Positions 34,786 through 44,897 of a stretch of DNA of 64,000 bases are shown here, piece by piece. The notes below the pieces were generated by a model. The model made no database searches and was not told the DNA's origin. It saw nothing but the letters and a program-made list of their open reading frames with translations. The position numbers and the translations under genes were made by a program. Position 1 is the first letter of the stretch. Every line of letters begins with the position of its first letter. This DNA is from Aquimarina muelleri DSM 19832 (GTDB lineage: Bacteria > Bacteroidota > Bacteroidia > Flavobacteriales > Flavobacteriaceae): the NCBI RefSeq assembly GCF_000430665.1, contig NZ_AUML01000009.1, positions 1 to 64,000 on the forward strand, read 5' to 3'.

Positions 34786-34793
34786 TATATTTG
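34786..34793 (+). promoter_or_regulatory. Probable queD promoter -7 box
   Basis: TATATTTG matches TAnnTTTG perfectly, 21 bases before the ATG at 34814. No clear TTG is found at -33. Confidence 0.4.
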
Positions 34794-34813
34794 TACCCAT
34801 AAATCTTTATAGA

Positions 34814-35266
34814 ATGAGTAAAATTAGGATCACCAAACAATTCTCTTTTGAAACAGGTCACGCCTTGTATGGGTATGATGGTAAATGTAGAAATGTTCAT
34901 GGGCATAGTTATAAATTGAGTGTAACAGTAATAGGAACTCCAATTACAGATACTACGCATGTAAAATTAGGAATGGTGATTGATTTTGGGGATCTTAAAA
35001 AGATTGTAAAAGAAGATATTGAAGATGTTTTTGATCATGCTACCGTATTTAATAAAAATACACCACATCTGGAGTTGGCAAAAGAACTAAAAGATAGAGG
35101 ACACAATGTAATTTTGGTAGATTACCAACCTACTAGTGAGAATATGGTAATTGATTTTGCTGAAAAAATAAAAGCAAGACTTCCAGAAAACATAGCATTA
35201 CATTCTTTAAAACTACAGGAAACCGAAACATCGTATGCAGAGTGGTATGCATCAGATAACGAATAA
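34814..35266 (+). CDS. queD: 6-carboxytetrahydropterin synthase
   Basis: Converts dihydroneopterin triphosphate to 6-carboxy-tetrahydropterin for queuosine synthesis. Zinc ligands His16 (FETGHAL), His29 and His31 (NVHGHSYKL) and catalytic Cys25 are present, with a conserved EKIK and LQETETSYAEW end. The 150-residue length suits the QueD/PTPS family. A eukaryotic-type PTPS function cannot be excluded by sequence alone. lpxH follows after 80 bases. Confidence 0.92.
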   Translation: MSKIRITKQFSFETGHALYGYDGKCRNVHGHSYKLSVTVIGTPITDTTHVKLGMVIDFGDLKKIVKEDIEDVFDHATVFNKNTPHLELAKELKDRGHNVILVDYQPTSENMVIDFAEKIKARLPENIALHSLKLQETETSYAEWYASDNE

Positions 35267-35346
35267 GTCATTTAGATAAACCTTGAGGATCTCTAAGATT
35301 TTTGAGGTTTTCGTGCGTTTTTACTTTTACCTTAAACAAATTAAAT

Positions 35347-36105
35347 ATGAACCTTCCTGAAGGGAAAAAAATCTATTTTGCCAGCGATAATCATTTAGGA
35401 GCTCCAACACCAAAAGAGAGCTTCCCTAGAGAACAAAAATTTGTACAATGGTTAGATGAGGTTAAAAAAGATGCTGCTGCCATATTTTTGTTAGGAGATC
35501 TTTTTGATTTTTGGTTTGAATATAAGACCGTAGTTCCTAAAGGGTTTACCAGAACTTTAGGAAAACTGGCTGAAATAACAGATTCTGGAATACCTGTATA
35601 TTATTTTGTAGGAAATCATGATTTATGGATGAATGGGTATTTTGAAGAAGAACTGAATATACCAGTATACCATAAACCACAAGAGTTTACTTTTAATACT
35701 ACTACTTTTTTTATTGGCCACGGCGATGGATTAGGACCTGGGGATAAAGGCTATAAACGAATGAAAAAAGTATTTACCAATCCCGTTGCAAAATGGTTTT
35801 TTAGATGGATGCATCCAGATATTGGTGTAAAATTAGCACAATATCTATCGGTTAAAAATAAATTGATATCAGGAGATGAAGATGTAACTTTTTTAGGAGA
35901 AGATAACGAATGGCTTGTACAATATTGTAAAAGAAAATTAAAAAGTAAACATAGAGATTATTTTGTGTTTGGTCACAGGCATCTCCCAATGGAGATAGAA
36001 CTTAATGAGAAATCCAGATATACTAATCTAGGAGATTGGATTGGGTATTATACGTATGCTGTTTTTGATGGAGAGGATTTAAAACTGTTATATTATAAAA
36101 AATAA
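35347..36105 (+). CDS. lpxH: UDP-2,3-diacylglucosamine diphosphatase
   Basis: A calcineurin-type metallophosphoesterase releasing lipid X in lipid A synthesis. Motifs in order are FASDNHLG, LLGDLFDFWFEY, YFVGNHDLWM, IGHGDGLGPGD and FGHRHLP. The usual DxH of motif I reads DNH. ATG 35347 is used because the reading frame upstream (15 residues from a non-ATG start) lacks family similarity. It is convergent with the ABC ATPase, one base apart. Confidence 0.9.
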   Translation: MNLPEGKKIYFASDNHLGAPTPKESFPREQKFVQWLDEVKKDAAAIFLLGDLFDFWFEYKTVVPKGFTRTLGKLAEITDSGIPVYYFVGNHDLWMNGYFEEELNIPVYHKPQEFTFNTTTFFIGHGDGLGPGDKGYKRMKKVFTNPVAKWFFRWMHPDIGVKLAQYLSVKNKLISGDEDVTFLGEDNEWLVQYCKRKLKSKHRDYFVFGHRHLPMEIELNEKSRYTNLGDWIGYYTYAVFDGEDLKLLYYKK

Positions 36106-37077
36106 CTAAATTCTATGTCTGTTTTTAAGAATTTCATCTGGTATGGTAATTCTAATCATTTCTGGAGCTTTTAGTTTATAAGGGTGATTGAAAAATAAAA
36201 TAGTATTATCCAGTATCGCTTCCGTAAGGTAATAGTTGCCATTAAAATACGTGTTTTTTACTCGTACTTTAATTGTTGCATTTGGGTCGGTTTTTATTTC
36301 ATGCGGGTATACTAAGATAGTGTCTTTATTATCTAGTGTAGTAAAAGAAGAAAGTTGTATTCTATTTACTTCTCCAAAAAGAGAAGCTATATAATAATCG
36401 GTAGGATTTTGATATAAACTAATAGTGTCTTTTTGAGTTAAAATTTCGCCTCTTTGTATAACTATAGTTTGATCTGTATATGAAAGAATATCTGTTTTGT
36501 CATGTGTAGCAGTAATACTTGTGATTTTATTTCGCTTTAAATATCTAAACAAATTTCTTCTTAAAGAACTACGTCTAAAATTATCAATATTACCAAATGG
36601 TTCATCCAATAGTAATAACTCTGGTCTTTTTGCTAATGCTTTTGCTAGTGCAACCCTTTGTTTTTGACCACCACTTAAGTTTTCTACCTTAGTATTTGCA
36701 AAACTTGTCATTTCTACTATTTCTAGTAGCTCCTCTACTCTACCTTGTTTTAATTCTGGTTCAAAGTTAGATAAATACTGTCCAATATTTTCTGATACAT
36801 TTCGATAGGGTTGTAACTCAAAACCTTGAGAAAGGTATTTCATGTTTTCTTCACCTGGCACAAGATTAAAAAGTGGACCTAATAATTTTTTAGAATCCCA
36901 ATATAGTTCCCCTTCCTTTACATTTAAAGTGCCATAAATGATTTTTAATAAAGTGCTTTTTCCACAACCACTGGCTCCAATAAGCGCTATATGTTGGCCT
37001 TTTTCGATAGTGAAGTTGATGTTTTTTAAAACAGGTTGTGTATTATAAGCAAAAGATACATTTTGTACTGTTAGCAT
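36106..37077 (-). CDS. ABC transporter ATP-binding protein (PotA/FbpC-like), orphan
   Basis: A 323-residue ATPase. It has Walker A GASGCGKST (about 34-42), Q-loop YLSQGFELQPYRNV, signature LSGGQKQRVALAKAL, Walker B LLLLDEPFG and switch ATHDKTD. A C-terminal beta-rich extension (about 235-323) resembles the TOBE regulatory domain of the PotA/MalK/FbpC group. No permease or binding protein gene is adjacent, so the substrate is open (polyamine, iron or molybdate type). Confidence 0.85.
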   Translation of the reverse strand: MLTVQNVSFAYNTQPVLKNINFTIEKGQHIALIGASGCGKSTLLKIIYGTLNVKEGELYWDSKKLLGPLFNLVPGEENMKYLSQGFELQPYRNVSENIGQYLSNFEPELKQGRVEELLEIVEMTSFANTKVENLSGGQKQRVALAKALAKRPELLLLDEPFGNIDNFRRSSLRRNLFRYLKRNKITSITATHDKTDILSYTDQTIVIQRGEILTQKDTISLYQNPTDYYIASLFGEVNRIQLSSFTTLDNKDTILVYPHEIKTDPNATIKVRVKNTYFNGNYYLTEAILDNTILFFNHPYKLKAPEMIRITIPDEILKNRHRI

Positions 37078-37221
37078 ATGTATTGGTTCTTTTTTTAGTT
37101 ATCATACCGATAATCAACACCGATTTATATAAATCTAATGTAAAACATTTAAAAAGATATAAATGAGATATACCTTTTTTTTAATAAAAAGGGTAGTACT
37201 CCAAAGATATTGAACTTTAAT

Positions 37222-37259
37222 AAAAAAACCCGTTTCTTTTTAGAAAACGGGTTTTTTTA
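37222..37259. terminator. Bidirectional terminator near repeat copy B
   Basis: AACCCGTTT and AAACGGGTT pair over nine bases, flanked by A-run and T-run. It lies between the S9A oligopeptidase gene end (minus) and the ABC ATPase start, so it can stop transcription coming from the oligopeptidase. Confidence 0.7.
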
Positions 37260-37356
37260 ATCCACATTGTGGAGTTTAATTCTCCTAGGCTTACTTCGAA
37301 AACAAAATATATTTTTAGAAGCATACCTTGTGAGTTTGCTCCGAGGTTATTGATTT
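37257..37356 (+). repeat. Dispersed intergenic repeat, copy B
   Basis: It opens with a perfect inverted repeat, TCCACA-T-TGTGGA. It continues GTTTAATTCTCCTAGGCTTAC, AACAAAATATATTTTTAGAA and GAGTTTGCTCCGAGGTTATT. The first 70 bases align with copy A (12766-12848) and the last 60 with copy C on the opposite strand. Confidence 0.7.
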
Positions 37357-37509
37357 TCCCATAGATTAATCTTTTAAGAAGTATCTTTTATAAACTAGCT
37401 TATTAAGATTATTAATTTCTTTTGAGATCAATATGAATACTCAACACGATTGTGTTAAGAATATAATTTGTTTTTCATCTAACTTAGTTTAACGATATTA
37501 GGTAAAAAC

Positions 37510-39678
37510 TTAACCTTTTACAGCCTCTGTAATTTTTTCAGGTAATACTTCATACCCCATGTTATATAGAGTAAACCCAAAAATATCAGCGTATTGTTCA
37601 ATAGTTTTACTTACTGGTGTTCCTGCACCATGACCAGCATTAGTTTCAATACGTATCAATGTAGGGTTATTACCAGATTGTTTTGATTGTAGTTCTGCAG
37701 CAAATTTAAAAGAGTGTGCAGGTACTACACGATCATCATGATCTCCTGTAGTGACCATTGTAGCGGGATATTGAACTCCTTCTTTTATATTGTGTACTGG
37801 AGAGTATTTTTTTAAGTAGTCGAACATTTCTTTGTTGTCCTCGGCAGTACCATAATCATAAGCCCATCCTGCTCCCGAAGTAAAGGTATGATAGCGTAGC
37901 ATGTCTAAAACGCCAACCGCAGGTAATGCTACTTTTATAAGGTCTGGTCGTTGAGTCATTGTAGCTCCTACAAGCAACCCGCCGTTAGATCCTCCACGAA
38001 TAGCAAGGTAATCACTAGATGTGTATTTATTTTCTATTAAATATTCTGCTGCTGCTATAAAATCATCAAAGACATTTTGTTTCTGCAATTTTGTTCCTGC
38101 AATATGCCATTTTTTACCATATTCACCACCACCTCTTAAATTAGGTACTGCATAAACACCACCTTGTTCCATCCATACTGCATTAGCAATACTAAAGGAA
38201 GGAGTTAAACTAATATTAAAACCACCGTAGCCATATAAGATAGTTGGGTTTTTACCATTTAATTCTATCCCCTTTTTATAGGTAATAATCATTGGTACTT
38301 TTGTACCATCTTTAGAAGTATAAAAAACCTGTTTGCTTTCATAATTTTCTGGATTAAAATCAATTTTTGGCTTTCGGTATAATTCTGAAGTGCCTTCAGC
38401 AATATTGTATTTGTAAATGCTTCCAGGTGTTTTATAATTAGTAAAGGAGTAATATAGGTCTTTTTCTTTTTTCTTAGCACCAAATCCGCTAGCACTTCCT
38501 ACACCTGGTAATATCACCTCTCTAATTAATTTACCATCATAATCATACTGCAGCACTTTAGAAACAGCATCAACCATATATCTTGCAAAAAAATAGCCAC
38601 CTCCTGTATTAGGGCTTAGTACATTTTCTGTTTCAGAAATAAAATCTTTCCAATTTTCTGGAGTAGGATTAGATGCATCCGCAGTTACAATTTTTTGATT
38701 AGGTGCATTTAGGTTAGTAACTAAATATAAGGTCGAACCTACATTTTCTATTACATAAGTGTCACTTTCTGTAGAATCTAAAATAGTAATTAGTTTACTT
38801 TTAGGGTTTTTAAGGTCTTTAATAAATAATTTATTTCCAGAAGTAGAAACACTTGCTGATATAATTAAATATTGATCATCTTTGGTAACTGTAGCACCTA
38901 CATATCTGTGTTTTTGATCAGGAGTACCTCCAAAAATCAAAGGATCTTCTTTTTGCGAAGTACCTAATTTATGATAATATACTTTGTGTTGGTCTGTTTT
39001 AGCAGAAAGTTCGCTTCCTTTTGGTTTGTCGTAGCTAGAATAATAGAAACCTTCGTTACCTTTCCAGGACATTCCAGAAAATTTAACATCAATAATCGTA
39101 TCTTCAATTACTTCTTTAGTCTCTGTATTTTTGATAATTATTTTACGCCAGTCGCTACCACCTTCAGAAATTGAATAAGCTACAAGTTTTCCATTTTTAG
39201 AAAAATTAATGCCTCCTAAGGATGTTGTGCCATCTTTACTAAAAGTATTTGGATCTAAAAAAACTTCTGGCTCATCACCTTCTGTTTTAAAACGATAAAT
39301 CACATATTGATTTTGAAGTCCGTTGTTTTTGTAAAAATAATTATAATCTCCTTCTTTAAAAGGAGCTCCTACTTTTTCATAATTCCAAAGATTTGATAAA
39401 CGTTTTTTTAAATCCTCTCTAAAAGGAATTTTCTCTAGATAATCAAAAGTAGTTTTATTTTGTATAGAAACCCAATTTTCGGTTTCTTTGCTTCGGTCGT
39501 CTTCTAACCAGCGATATGGATCCTTAACGGGAGTACCAAAATAAGTATCTACTGTATCTACTGTTTTAGTTTCAGGATAGTTCAATGCTATAGTAGTTTT
39601 AATAATTTTTTCTTTAGTTTCATTTTTGCAACCTATTAGTAATGTAACAATAGATAATACAAATATTATTTTTTTCAT
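37510..39678 (-). CDS. Prolyl oligopeptidase (S9A) lipoprotein
   Basis: A 722-residue serine peptidase cleaving after proline in short peptides. The N-terminal lipobox is LLIGC (Cys17). A seven-bladed propeller fills about 75-430. The catalytic domain has [12 protein letters not shown], nucleophile RGGSNGGLL, Asp region GDHDDRVVP and His region NAGHGAGTP. Lipid anchoring suggests a periplasmic or surface-exposed enzyme. It is monocistronic; a candidate small RNA lies just upstream on the same strand. Confidence 0.94.
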   Translation of the reverse strand: MKKIIFVLSIVTLLIGCKNETKEKIIKTTIALNYPETKTVDTVDTYFGTPVKDPYRWLEDDRSKETENWVSIQNKTTFDYLEKIPFREDLKKRLSNLWNYEKVGAPFKEGDYNYFYKNNGLQNQYVIYRFKTEGDEPEVFLDPNTFSKDGTTSLGGINFSKNGKLVAYSISEGGSDWRKIIIKNTETKEVIEDTIIDVKFSGMSWKGNEGFYYSSYDKPKGSELSAKTDQHKVYYHKLGTSQKEDPLIFGGTPDQKHRYVGATVTKDDQYLIISASVSTSGNKLFIKDLKNPKSKLITILDSTESDTYVIENVGSTLYLVTNLNAPNQKIVTADASNPTPENWKDFISETENVLSPNTGGGYFFARYMVDAVSKVLQYDYDGKLIREVILPGVGSASGFGAKKKEKDLYYSFTNYKTPGSIYKYNIAEGTSELYRKPKIDFNPENYESKQVFYTSKDGTKVPMIITYKKGIELNGKNPTILYGYGGFNISLTPSFSIANAVWMEQGGVYAVPNLRGGGEYGKKWHIAGTKLQKQNVFDDFIAAAEYLIENKYTSSDYLAIRGGSNGGLLVGATMTQRPDLIKVALPAVGVLDMLRYHTFTSGAGWAYDYGTAEDNKEMFDYLKKYSPVHNIKEGVQYPATMVTTGDHDDRVVPAHSFKFAAELQSKQSGNNPTLIRIETNAGHGAGTPVSKTIEQYADIFGFTLYNMGYEVLPEKITEAVKG

Positions 39679-39744
39679 AATGCAATTTGTTAATATGGTT
39701 CACAAATCTATCAAAAGATATAACTATATATGCTAAATAAAATA

Positions 39745-39846
39745 TAAAAAAGACTGCCCTGTAAATTAGTTAGGTTTCTTTGATATTGCTTTGGGGTATA
39801 GCAATATGTTGGATTAACATACGAGGACAGTCTGAGTTTTGTTGTA
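39745..39846 (-). ncRNA. Candidate small RNA between asd and the S9A peptidase
   Basis: On the minus strand, a 9-bp closing stem AGACTGTCC (39833-39825) / GGGCAGTCT (39759-39751, one wobble) encloses two hairpins. These are TATGTT-AATCC-AACATA (39821-39805) and ATTGCT...AGCAAT (39806-39784). Six U follow the stem, as in a terminator. A perfect -7 box TATTTTTG lies at 39852-39859. It does not contain a plausible ORF. It could be a stand-alone RNA or a leader of the peptidase gene that begins 67 bases downstream. Confidence 0.45.
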
Positions 39847-39851
39847 AGAAA

Positions 39852-39859
39852 CAAAAATA
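39852..39859 (-). promoter_or_regulatory. -7 promoter box for the candidate small RNA
   Basis: TATTTTTG on the minus strand fits TAnnTTTG. A TTG lies about 25 bases upstream, slightly long for the consensus spacing. Confidence 0.4.
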
Positions 39860-40001
39860 TATAATGGTTCTGGTTTTTGAAAACCAAGAAAAGGTTTGAG
39901 AAGAAAAATTGACTAGGTTTTATATTTAGAAGATATAATATAGTATAAAAAATTATGTTCGTTGAAATAGGCGCAAGTAGTATTTAATAGCTATAAAATA
40001 C

Positions 40002-40040
40002 AAAAGGACTAAATTCTTTGTTTTAGAATTTAGTCCTTTT
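40002..40040 (-). terminator. Terminator of asd
   Basis: AAAAGGACTAAATTCT and AGAATTTAGTCCTTTT pair perfectly over 16 bases; U-rich sequence follows on the minus strand. It separates asd from the small RNA candidate. Confidence 0.8.
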
Positions 40041-40058
40041 GTAAAAGTTATTGATAGA

Positions 40059-41051
40059 TTATCCTATAAGGTTATTTTCAACCAAATATTCTCCAATCTG
40101 TACAGCATTTGTTGCTGCTCCTTTTCGTAAATTATCTGCTACAATCCACATATTTAAAGCATTTTCTCGAGAGTGATCTCTTCTAATCCTACCTACGAAT
40201 ACATCATTTTTACCTTCGGCATATATAGGCATTGGGTAAGTATTTGTATCTGGATTATCTTGTACAGTGATTCCTGGAGTTTCGTTTAAAACTTTTCGAA
40301 CATCATTTTCATTAAAGTCAGTGTCAAATTCTATATTTACGCTTTCACTATGACCACCAACAACAGGAATACGAATAGCTGTTGCGGTAACAGCAATAGT
40401 GCGGTCATCCAAAATTTTTTGAGTTTCGTTAACCAATTTCATTTCTTCTTTGGTATACCCATTTTCTTGAAAAACATCACAGTGTGGTATGGCATTACGA
40501 TGTATCGGATATGGATATGCCATTTCTCCTTTTTCACCAGCATATTCATTTTCTAGTTGCTGTACCGCTTTTACACCAGTTCCAGTAATAGACTGGTAAG
40601 TAGAAACTACTACACGTTTAATCTTATATTTATCATGTAATGGTCCTAACGCCATTACCAATTGTATAGTAGAGCAATTAGGATTAGCAATAATTTTATC
40701 TTCTTTAGTTAATGTTTTGGCGTTGATTTCTGGAACTACCAGTTTTTTAGTAGGATCCATTCTCCATGCAGAAGAGTTATCAATAACAGTGATTCCTGCT
40801 TCTGCAAATTTTGGAGCCCAGTCTTGAGAAGTACTTCCTCCTGCAGAAAATAATGCAACATCTGGTTTCATTTCAATAGCAGTAGCAAGTCCAACTACAG
40901 GAAATGTTTTGCCTTTATAAGTAATTTGTTTTCCAATAGATCGCTCGGATGCTACAGGGATTAATTCTGTTACAGGAAAATTTCTTTCCTCTAATACTTT
41001 TAACATAACGGTTCCTACCAGACCGGTAGCACCTACTACAGCTACTTTCAT
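40059..41051 (-). CDS. asd: Aspartate-semialdehyde dehydrogenase
   Basis: Reduces aspartyl phosphate to the semialdehyde for Lys, Thr, Met and diaminopimelate synthesis. It has the NADP-binding loop VGATGLVGTVML (about 5-16), catalytic Cys in IANPNCSTIQLV (about 128), and the His-containing RIPVVGGHSESVNIE. The 330-residue length is usual. It is monocistronic, with its own terminator. Confidence 0.96.
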   Translation of the reverse strand: MKVAVVGATGLVGTVMLKVLEERNFPVTELIPVASERSIGKQITYKGKTFPVVGLATAIEMKPDVALFSAGGSTSQDWAPKFAEAGITVIDNSSAWRMDPTKKLVVPEINAKTLTKEDKIIANPNCSTIQLVMALGPLHDKYKIKRVVVSTYQSITGTGVKAVQQLENEYAGEKGEMAYPYPIHRNAIPHCDVFQENGYTKEEMKLVNETQKILDDRTIAVTATAIRIPVVGGHSESVNIEFDTDFNENDVRKVLNETPGITVQDNPDTNTYPMPIYAEGKNDVFVGRIRRDHSRENALNMWIVADNLRKGAATNAVQIGEYLVENNLIG

Positions 41052-41194
41052 TAGTTTATATTTATTTTCGCATAAGTGCGAGGGTCATGAACTATTTAAA
41101 CTCATACAAATTTGAGGAATATTTCCTAGACAACAAGTGTTTATATTAAAAATATAGAAATTTACATCAATTGTTAAATATGTAACAATTGTAA

Positions 41195-41224
41195 AAAATA
41201 ACCGCCCTTTTTGGGGCGGTTTAC
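41195..41224 (-). terminator. Terminator of mscL
   Basis: On the minus strand AACCGCCC...GGGCGGTT is followed by ATTTTTT. It is located 50 bases past the mscL stop. Confidence 0.7.
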
Positions 41225-41274
41225 AGTTAGAATATGTAGTATAGCGGTAGCTATAGATAATACTATAAAATTTA

Positions 41275-41706
41275 TTAAGAATTCTGCTTTTTAAGTAAAT
41301 CTCTTATTTCAGAAAGTAATTCTTCTTGGGTAGGTCCCGTTGGTGCTGGAGCAGCAGCCTCTTCTTTTTTCTTAGATTTTTCGTATGCTTTAAGTACAAC
41401 GAAAATAAACAGACCAACAATAATAAAATTAATTATTGCTTGTATAAGATTACCATAAGTCATAACGGCAGCTCCTGCTTCTTGTGCAGCGGCAAGTGTT
41501 GCATATTCTCCACCATCAAGAGCAATAAACTTTTGAGTAAAATCTGTTCCACCAGTTAGGATACCAACAACAGGCATTATAATGTCTGCAACGGCAGAAC
41601 CAACAATTTTATTAAATGCTCCACCAATTACAACTGCAGTAGCTAATGAAACAATATCTCCTTTTAAAAGGAAAGATTTAAAATCTTTAAAAAAACCCAT
41701 AGTCAA
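41275..41706 (-). CDS. mscL: Large-conductance mechanosensitive channel
   Basis: A 143-residue inner membrane channel that opens under hypo-osmotic stress. It has the N-terminal amphipathic helix [20 protein letters not shown]1 with the conserved [23 protein letters not shown]2 [19 protein letters not shown] and a charged C-terminal helix bundle ([14 protein letters not shown]). All family parts are intact. Confidence 0.95.
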   Translation of the reverse strand: MTMGFFKDFKSFLLKGDIVSLATAVVIGGAFNKIVGSAVADIIMPVVGILTGGTDFTQKFIALDGGEYATLAAAQEAGAAVMTYGNLIQAIINFIIVGLFIFVVLKAYEKSKKKEEAAAPAPTGPTQEELLSEIRDLLKKQNS

Positions 41707-41797
41707 TGATATTTAGTTAGTAATGTACTAATTTAACAAAAAATTAAAATATCAATTAAAATAATTGGAGTTAATACAGTGATTTTTTCGATAAAAA

Positions 41798-42910
41798 TCA
41801 ATTATCATCGACAACAATACGTTTTACTCTGGTAGAAATAGCAGTAAGTAGTTCATAAGAAATCGTTCCTGTGTTTTCAGCAATCTTTGCAGCACCAGAG
41901 TTTGCGTCAAAAATAATAGCCTCATCTCCTTCTTCACAATCAATATCTGTTATATCCACCATAATCATATCCATACAAACATTACCTATAATATATGCTC
42001 TTTTATTTTGTATAGTAACAAAGCCTTTTCTATTACCGTATTGTCTACTTATTCCATCAGCATGACCAATTGGGATAGTGGCAGTTTTAGTATAATCGGT
42101 AGCTATAAATGCTCTGTTATACCCTAATGAATCTCCTGGTTCTAGTTCATGAATTTGAGAAATTATAGATTTTAAGCTAGCTACAGGTTTTAATTTCGTA
42201 TCATATTTTACGTCATTACCATATCCATATAATCCTATGCCAGTTCGAACCATATCAAAATGGGCTTCGGGATAGTTAAGAATTCCAGAAGTATTTGATT
42301 GATGAAGAGTAAGAGGATATCCTACTTTCTTAATCATCGTATCTGCTATTTTTTTAAAAGCATCAATTTGTTGTATCGTAAACTCTTTTTCGTTACTATC
42401 TTCACTGGCTGCTAAATGAGAAAGGAGCGCTATAGGCTTAATTGCTTGGGTTTGACTTAGAGTATCGAGAATAATACCCAATTCATTTTTGCTAAAGCCA
42501 ATTCTATTTAGTCCCGTATTAAATTTAATATGTACAGGATATTCTTTTTGATTCAGTATAGAGGCTGTTTCTATAAATTGGTTAAGCACTCGTAAACTAT
42601 ATAAACTAGGCTCTAGATTATACTCAATTAGTTTTTTAAAATTTACAGGTTGCGGGTGTAATACTAAAATAGGGAGTTTTACTCCAGATTCTCTAAGTAT
42701 AACACCTTCAGATACATAGGCAACAGCAAAATAATCGGCTCCAATCTTTTCTAAGTGTTTTGCAATTATAGAGGCATCACTACCATATCCAGAAGCTTTT
42801 ACCACTGCCAGCATTTTGACATTAGAAGAAACTTTGTTTTTAAGATAGTTAAAATTATGAGTAAGATGAGCCAGATTAATTTCCAGAACAGTTTCTTGTA
42901 TTTTACTCAT
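41798..42910 (-). CDS. alr: Alanine racemase
   Basis: A PLP enzyme giving D-alanine for peptidoglycan. The PLP lysine is Lys38 in [11 protein letters not shown] (a variant of the common KANAYGHG), and the second-base Tyr is in SLGYNRAF. The [14 protein letters not shown] and [11 protein letters not shown] motifs are intact. The 370-residue length is typical. Its ATG overlaps the tdk end by eight bases, so the two form an operon. Confidence 0.94.
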   Translation of the reverse strand: MSKIQETVLEINLAHLTHNFNYLKNKVSSNVKMLAVVKASGYGSDASIIAKHLEKIGADYFAVAYVSEGVILRESGVKLPILVLHPQPVNFKKLIEYNLEPSLYSLRVLNQFIETASILNQKEYPVHIKFNTGLNRIGFSKNELGIILDTLSQTQAIKPIALLSHLAASEDSNEKEFTIQQIDAFKKIADTMIKKVGYPLTLHQSNTSGILNYPEAHFDMVRTGIGLYGYGNDVKYDTKLKPVASLKSIISQIHELEPGDSLGYNRAFIATDYTKTATIPIGHADGISRQYGNRKGFVTIQNKRAYIIGNVCMDMIMVDITDIDCEEGDEAIIFDANSGAAKIAENTGTISYELLTAISTRVKRIVVDDN

Positions 42911-43550
42911 TAGGGTTTTCGTTTTTTTTAGATATTATTTTGGGATCTGTAACCTCTATTTGCTTTACTTTTTCTTTAAGCATAGCTTTATAATATGCAG
43001 CTCTGCTAAGAGGTTCGTATTCTTCAGTTTCTCCTAATAAAACCAAATTATCATTTGTTGATTTTCTGTAACTAAACTGTGCAAGGTTTCCTGTTCTGGT
43101 ACAAACAGCATGAACTTTGGTAACATATTCGGCAGTAGCCATTAATGCAGGCATAGGGCCAAATGGCTTTCCTTTAAAATCCATATCTAGTCCAGCTACT
43201 ATAACCCGAATTCCTTTATTAGCTAAGTCATTACAAACCGCTACAATTTCATCATCAAAAAACTGTGCTTCGTCTATGCCAATTACATCACAGGTATCTG
43301 CAAGTATACGAATATTAGCTGCTGCAGGAACGGGAGTAGAACGAATTTCATTAGCATCGTGAGAAACTACCATCTCATTATCATAGCGAGTATCAATGGC
43401 GGGTTTAAAAATTTCAACATTTTGTTTAGCAAATTTGGCGCGTTTTAGTCTGCGAATCAGTTCTTCGGTTTTACCCGAAAACATAGAACCACATATTACT
43501 TCTATCCACCCAAATTGCTCTTTATGATTTACCGTATTTTCAAGAAACAT
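42903..43550 (-). CDS. tdk: Thymidine kinase (type II)
   Basis: Phosphorylates thymidine for the salvage pathway. It has P-loop [14 protein letters not shown] (about 22-35), DEAQFF for the catalytic Glu, and the lasso region [16 protein letters not shown]. The zinc-binding lasso appears reduced: where many homologues have CxxC the sequence reads VCTRTG, and the later CxxC/H pair is not evident. This matches other Bacteroidota versions as far as remembered. It is first gene of tdk-alr. Confidence 0.93.
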   Translation of the reverse strand: MFLENTVNHKEQFGWIEVICGSMFSGKTEELIRRLKRAKFAKQNVEIFKPAIDTRYDNEMVVSHDANEIRSTPVPAAANIRILADTCDVIGIDEAQFFDDEIVAVCNDLANKGIRVIVAGLDMDFKGKPFGPMPALMATAEYVTKVHAVCTRTGNLAQFSYRKSTNDNLVLLGETEEYEPLSRAAYYKAMLKEKVKQIEVTDPKIISKKNENPNE

Positions 43551-43655
43551 TTTGTATTTTTCAGCATCAATTAAAGAAATCCCTTCTCCTTACTCTAAAG
43601 ATGAGGTAAATTTATTAAAAAACTAAAAGCAGTATTAAAAACGAAGAAGAAAGTT

Positions 43656-44459
43656 ATGAAGAAGAAATTAGAAGCGGAACTTATAAGTATTGCACATAGG
43701 ATCCTTCAACTTAAGGATAAAACAACATTATCCCAGTTACAGGAAGAGGCAAGACAGGTTTATGAAAAGTTAACTATTCTTACCTTTTCTGAATCTTATT
43801 TTGAAGGCCCACAGCCTACTATCGGTCAAATCAGATCGATTTTAGATACAGATTTTCCGAAAAAAACAGAACAAGTAGAAGAATTACAAGAAATAAAAGT
43901 AGCAGAAGAAGAGATTAAAGAAAGTACTCTTGTAAAAATGACTACTGAAATAAAAGATCCAGAACCAAACATTTTTTCTATTCCTGTACAAGAATCCAAT
44001 GAAAAAACCGAAAAGATAGTTCATCAAGAAGATAAACCTGAGATTGTTATTGAAGAAATTAATGCTCGTGTTACCGAAGATCTTTTTGTTCCAGCAAATT
44101 CTATACCTCCTCCATCATCGTATCTAAAAAATGATATGGAAGATGTTACTCCCACTGTTCAGGATATATCTTTGTTACCTAAAAAAGATACCGACGAAAA
44201 ACCTAAATCTCTTAATGATCAGCTTAGAAAAGAAATTCATATTGGATTAAATGATAGATTAGCTTTTATTAAATATCTTTTTGATGGCAGTTCATCAGAT
44301 TATAATCGAGTATTATCTCAATTAAGTACGTTTAGAAGTAAAAAAGAAGCAGAAGCATTTATTGCTACAATGATTAAACCAGATTATAATAATTGGAGAG
44401 GAAAAGAAGAATATGAAGATCGTTTTATGGATATTGTTTTAAGCAAATTTAAGCTATAA
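43656..44459 (+). CDS. Uncharacterised flavobacterial protein with acidic middle
   Basis: Function not recognised. The 267 residues consist of a helical N-terminal part (ISIAHRILQLKDKTTLSQLQ), a long low-complexity acidic linker (about 75-180, rich in Glu, Lys, Pro), and a conserved-looking C-terminal domain from LNDQLRKEIHIGLNDRLAF to DRFMDIVLSKFKL. No signal peptide or membrane span. It is divergent from tdk and 93 bases before the DoxX-like gene. Confidence 0.7.
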   Translation: MKKKLEAELISIAHRILQLKDKTTLSQLQEEARQVYEKLTILTFSESYFEGPQPTIGQIRSILDTDFPKKTEQVEELQEIKVAEEEIKESTLVKMTTEIKDPEPNIFSIPVQESNEKTEKIVHQEDKPEIVIEEINARVTEDLFVPANSIPPPSSYLKNDMEDVTPTVQDISLLPKKDTDEKPKSLNDQLRKEIHIGLNDRLAFIKYLFDGSSSDYNRVLSQLSTFRSKKEAEAFIATMIKPDYNNWRGKEEYEDRFMDIVLSKFKL

Positions 44460-44552
44460 GAGGAGCAAATAATATAGAGCAATAAATATCCTTATGGTAA
44501 TGTTCTACGAAGAATTTCGTCTGATAATAGAAAACAATAAAAAACAAAACAG

Positions 44553-44897
44553 ATGAAGATTGTATACTGGATTACAACGGTTGCTATGTGTGCTATTATG
44601 TTATACTCTGCTCAAATGTATTTTTTTAATACAGAAATGGTAAAAGGATTTTTTGAGAGTTTTAATTATCCCTCCTATATTGTAATACCTTTGGCAATTG
44701 CTAAAGTAATGGGAGTACTAGCTATTCTTATCAATAAAATAAAATGGATTAAAGAGTGGGCGTATGCTGGTTTTTTCTTTGATTTGGTATTAGCAATAGC
44801 AGCACATTACTATGCAGGACATCCTGTTGGTTTATCTGTTTATGCAATTTTAATTCTAATTATTTCATATACTGTCGGTAAAAAAATAAGACCTTAA
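44553..44897 (+). CDS. DoxX-like small membrane protein
   Basis: A 114-residue protein with four hydrophobic helices: about 2-20, 40-62, 70-88 and 92-110. The layout and VIPLAIAKVMGVLAI segment match the DoxX/DUF4345-like group, whose function is poorly defined (redox or quinone-related in some). Its stop overlaps the rsmI start (TAATG). Confidence 0.75.
   Translation: MKIVYWITTVAMCAIMLYSAQMYFFNTEMVKGFFESFNYPSYIVIPLAIAKVMGVLAILINKIKWIKEWAYAGFFFDLVLAIAAHYYAGHPVGLSVYAILILIISYTVGKKIRP

Larger units (their letters stand above)
37078..37509. other. Intergenic stretch with terminator and repeat copy B
   Basis: It contains a hairpin terminator at 37222-37259 and the longest copy of the dispersed repeat. 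No gene or convincing promoter was seen in the rest. Confidence 0.6.
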
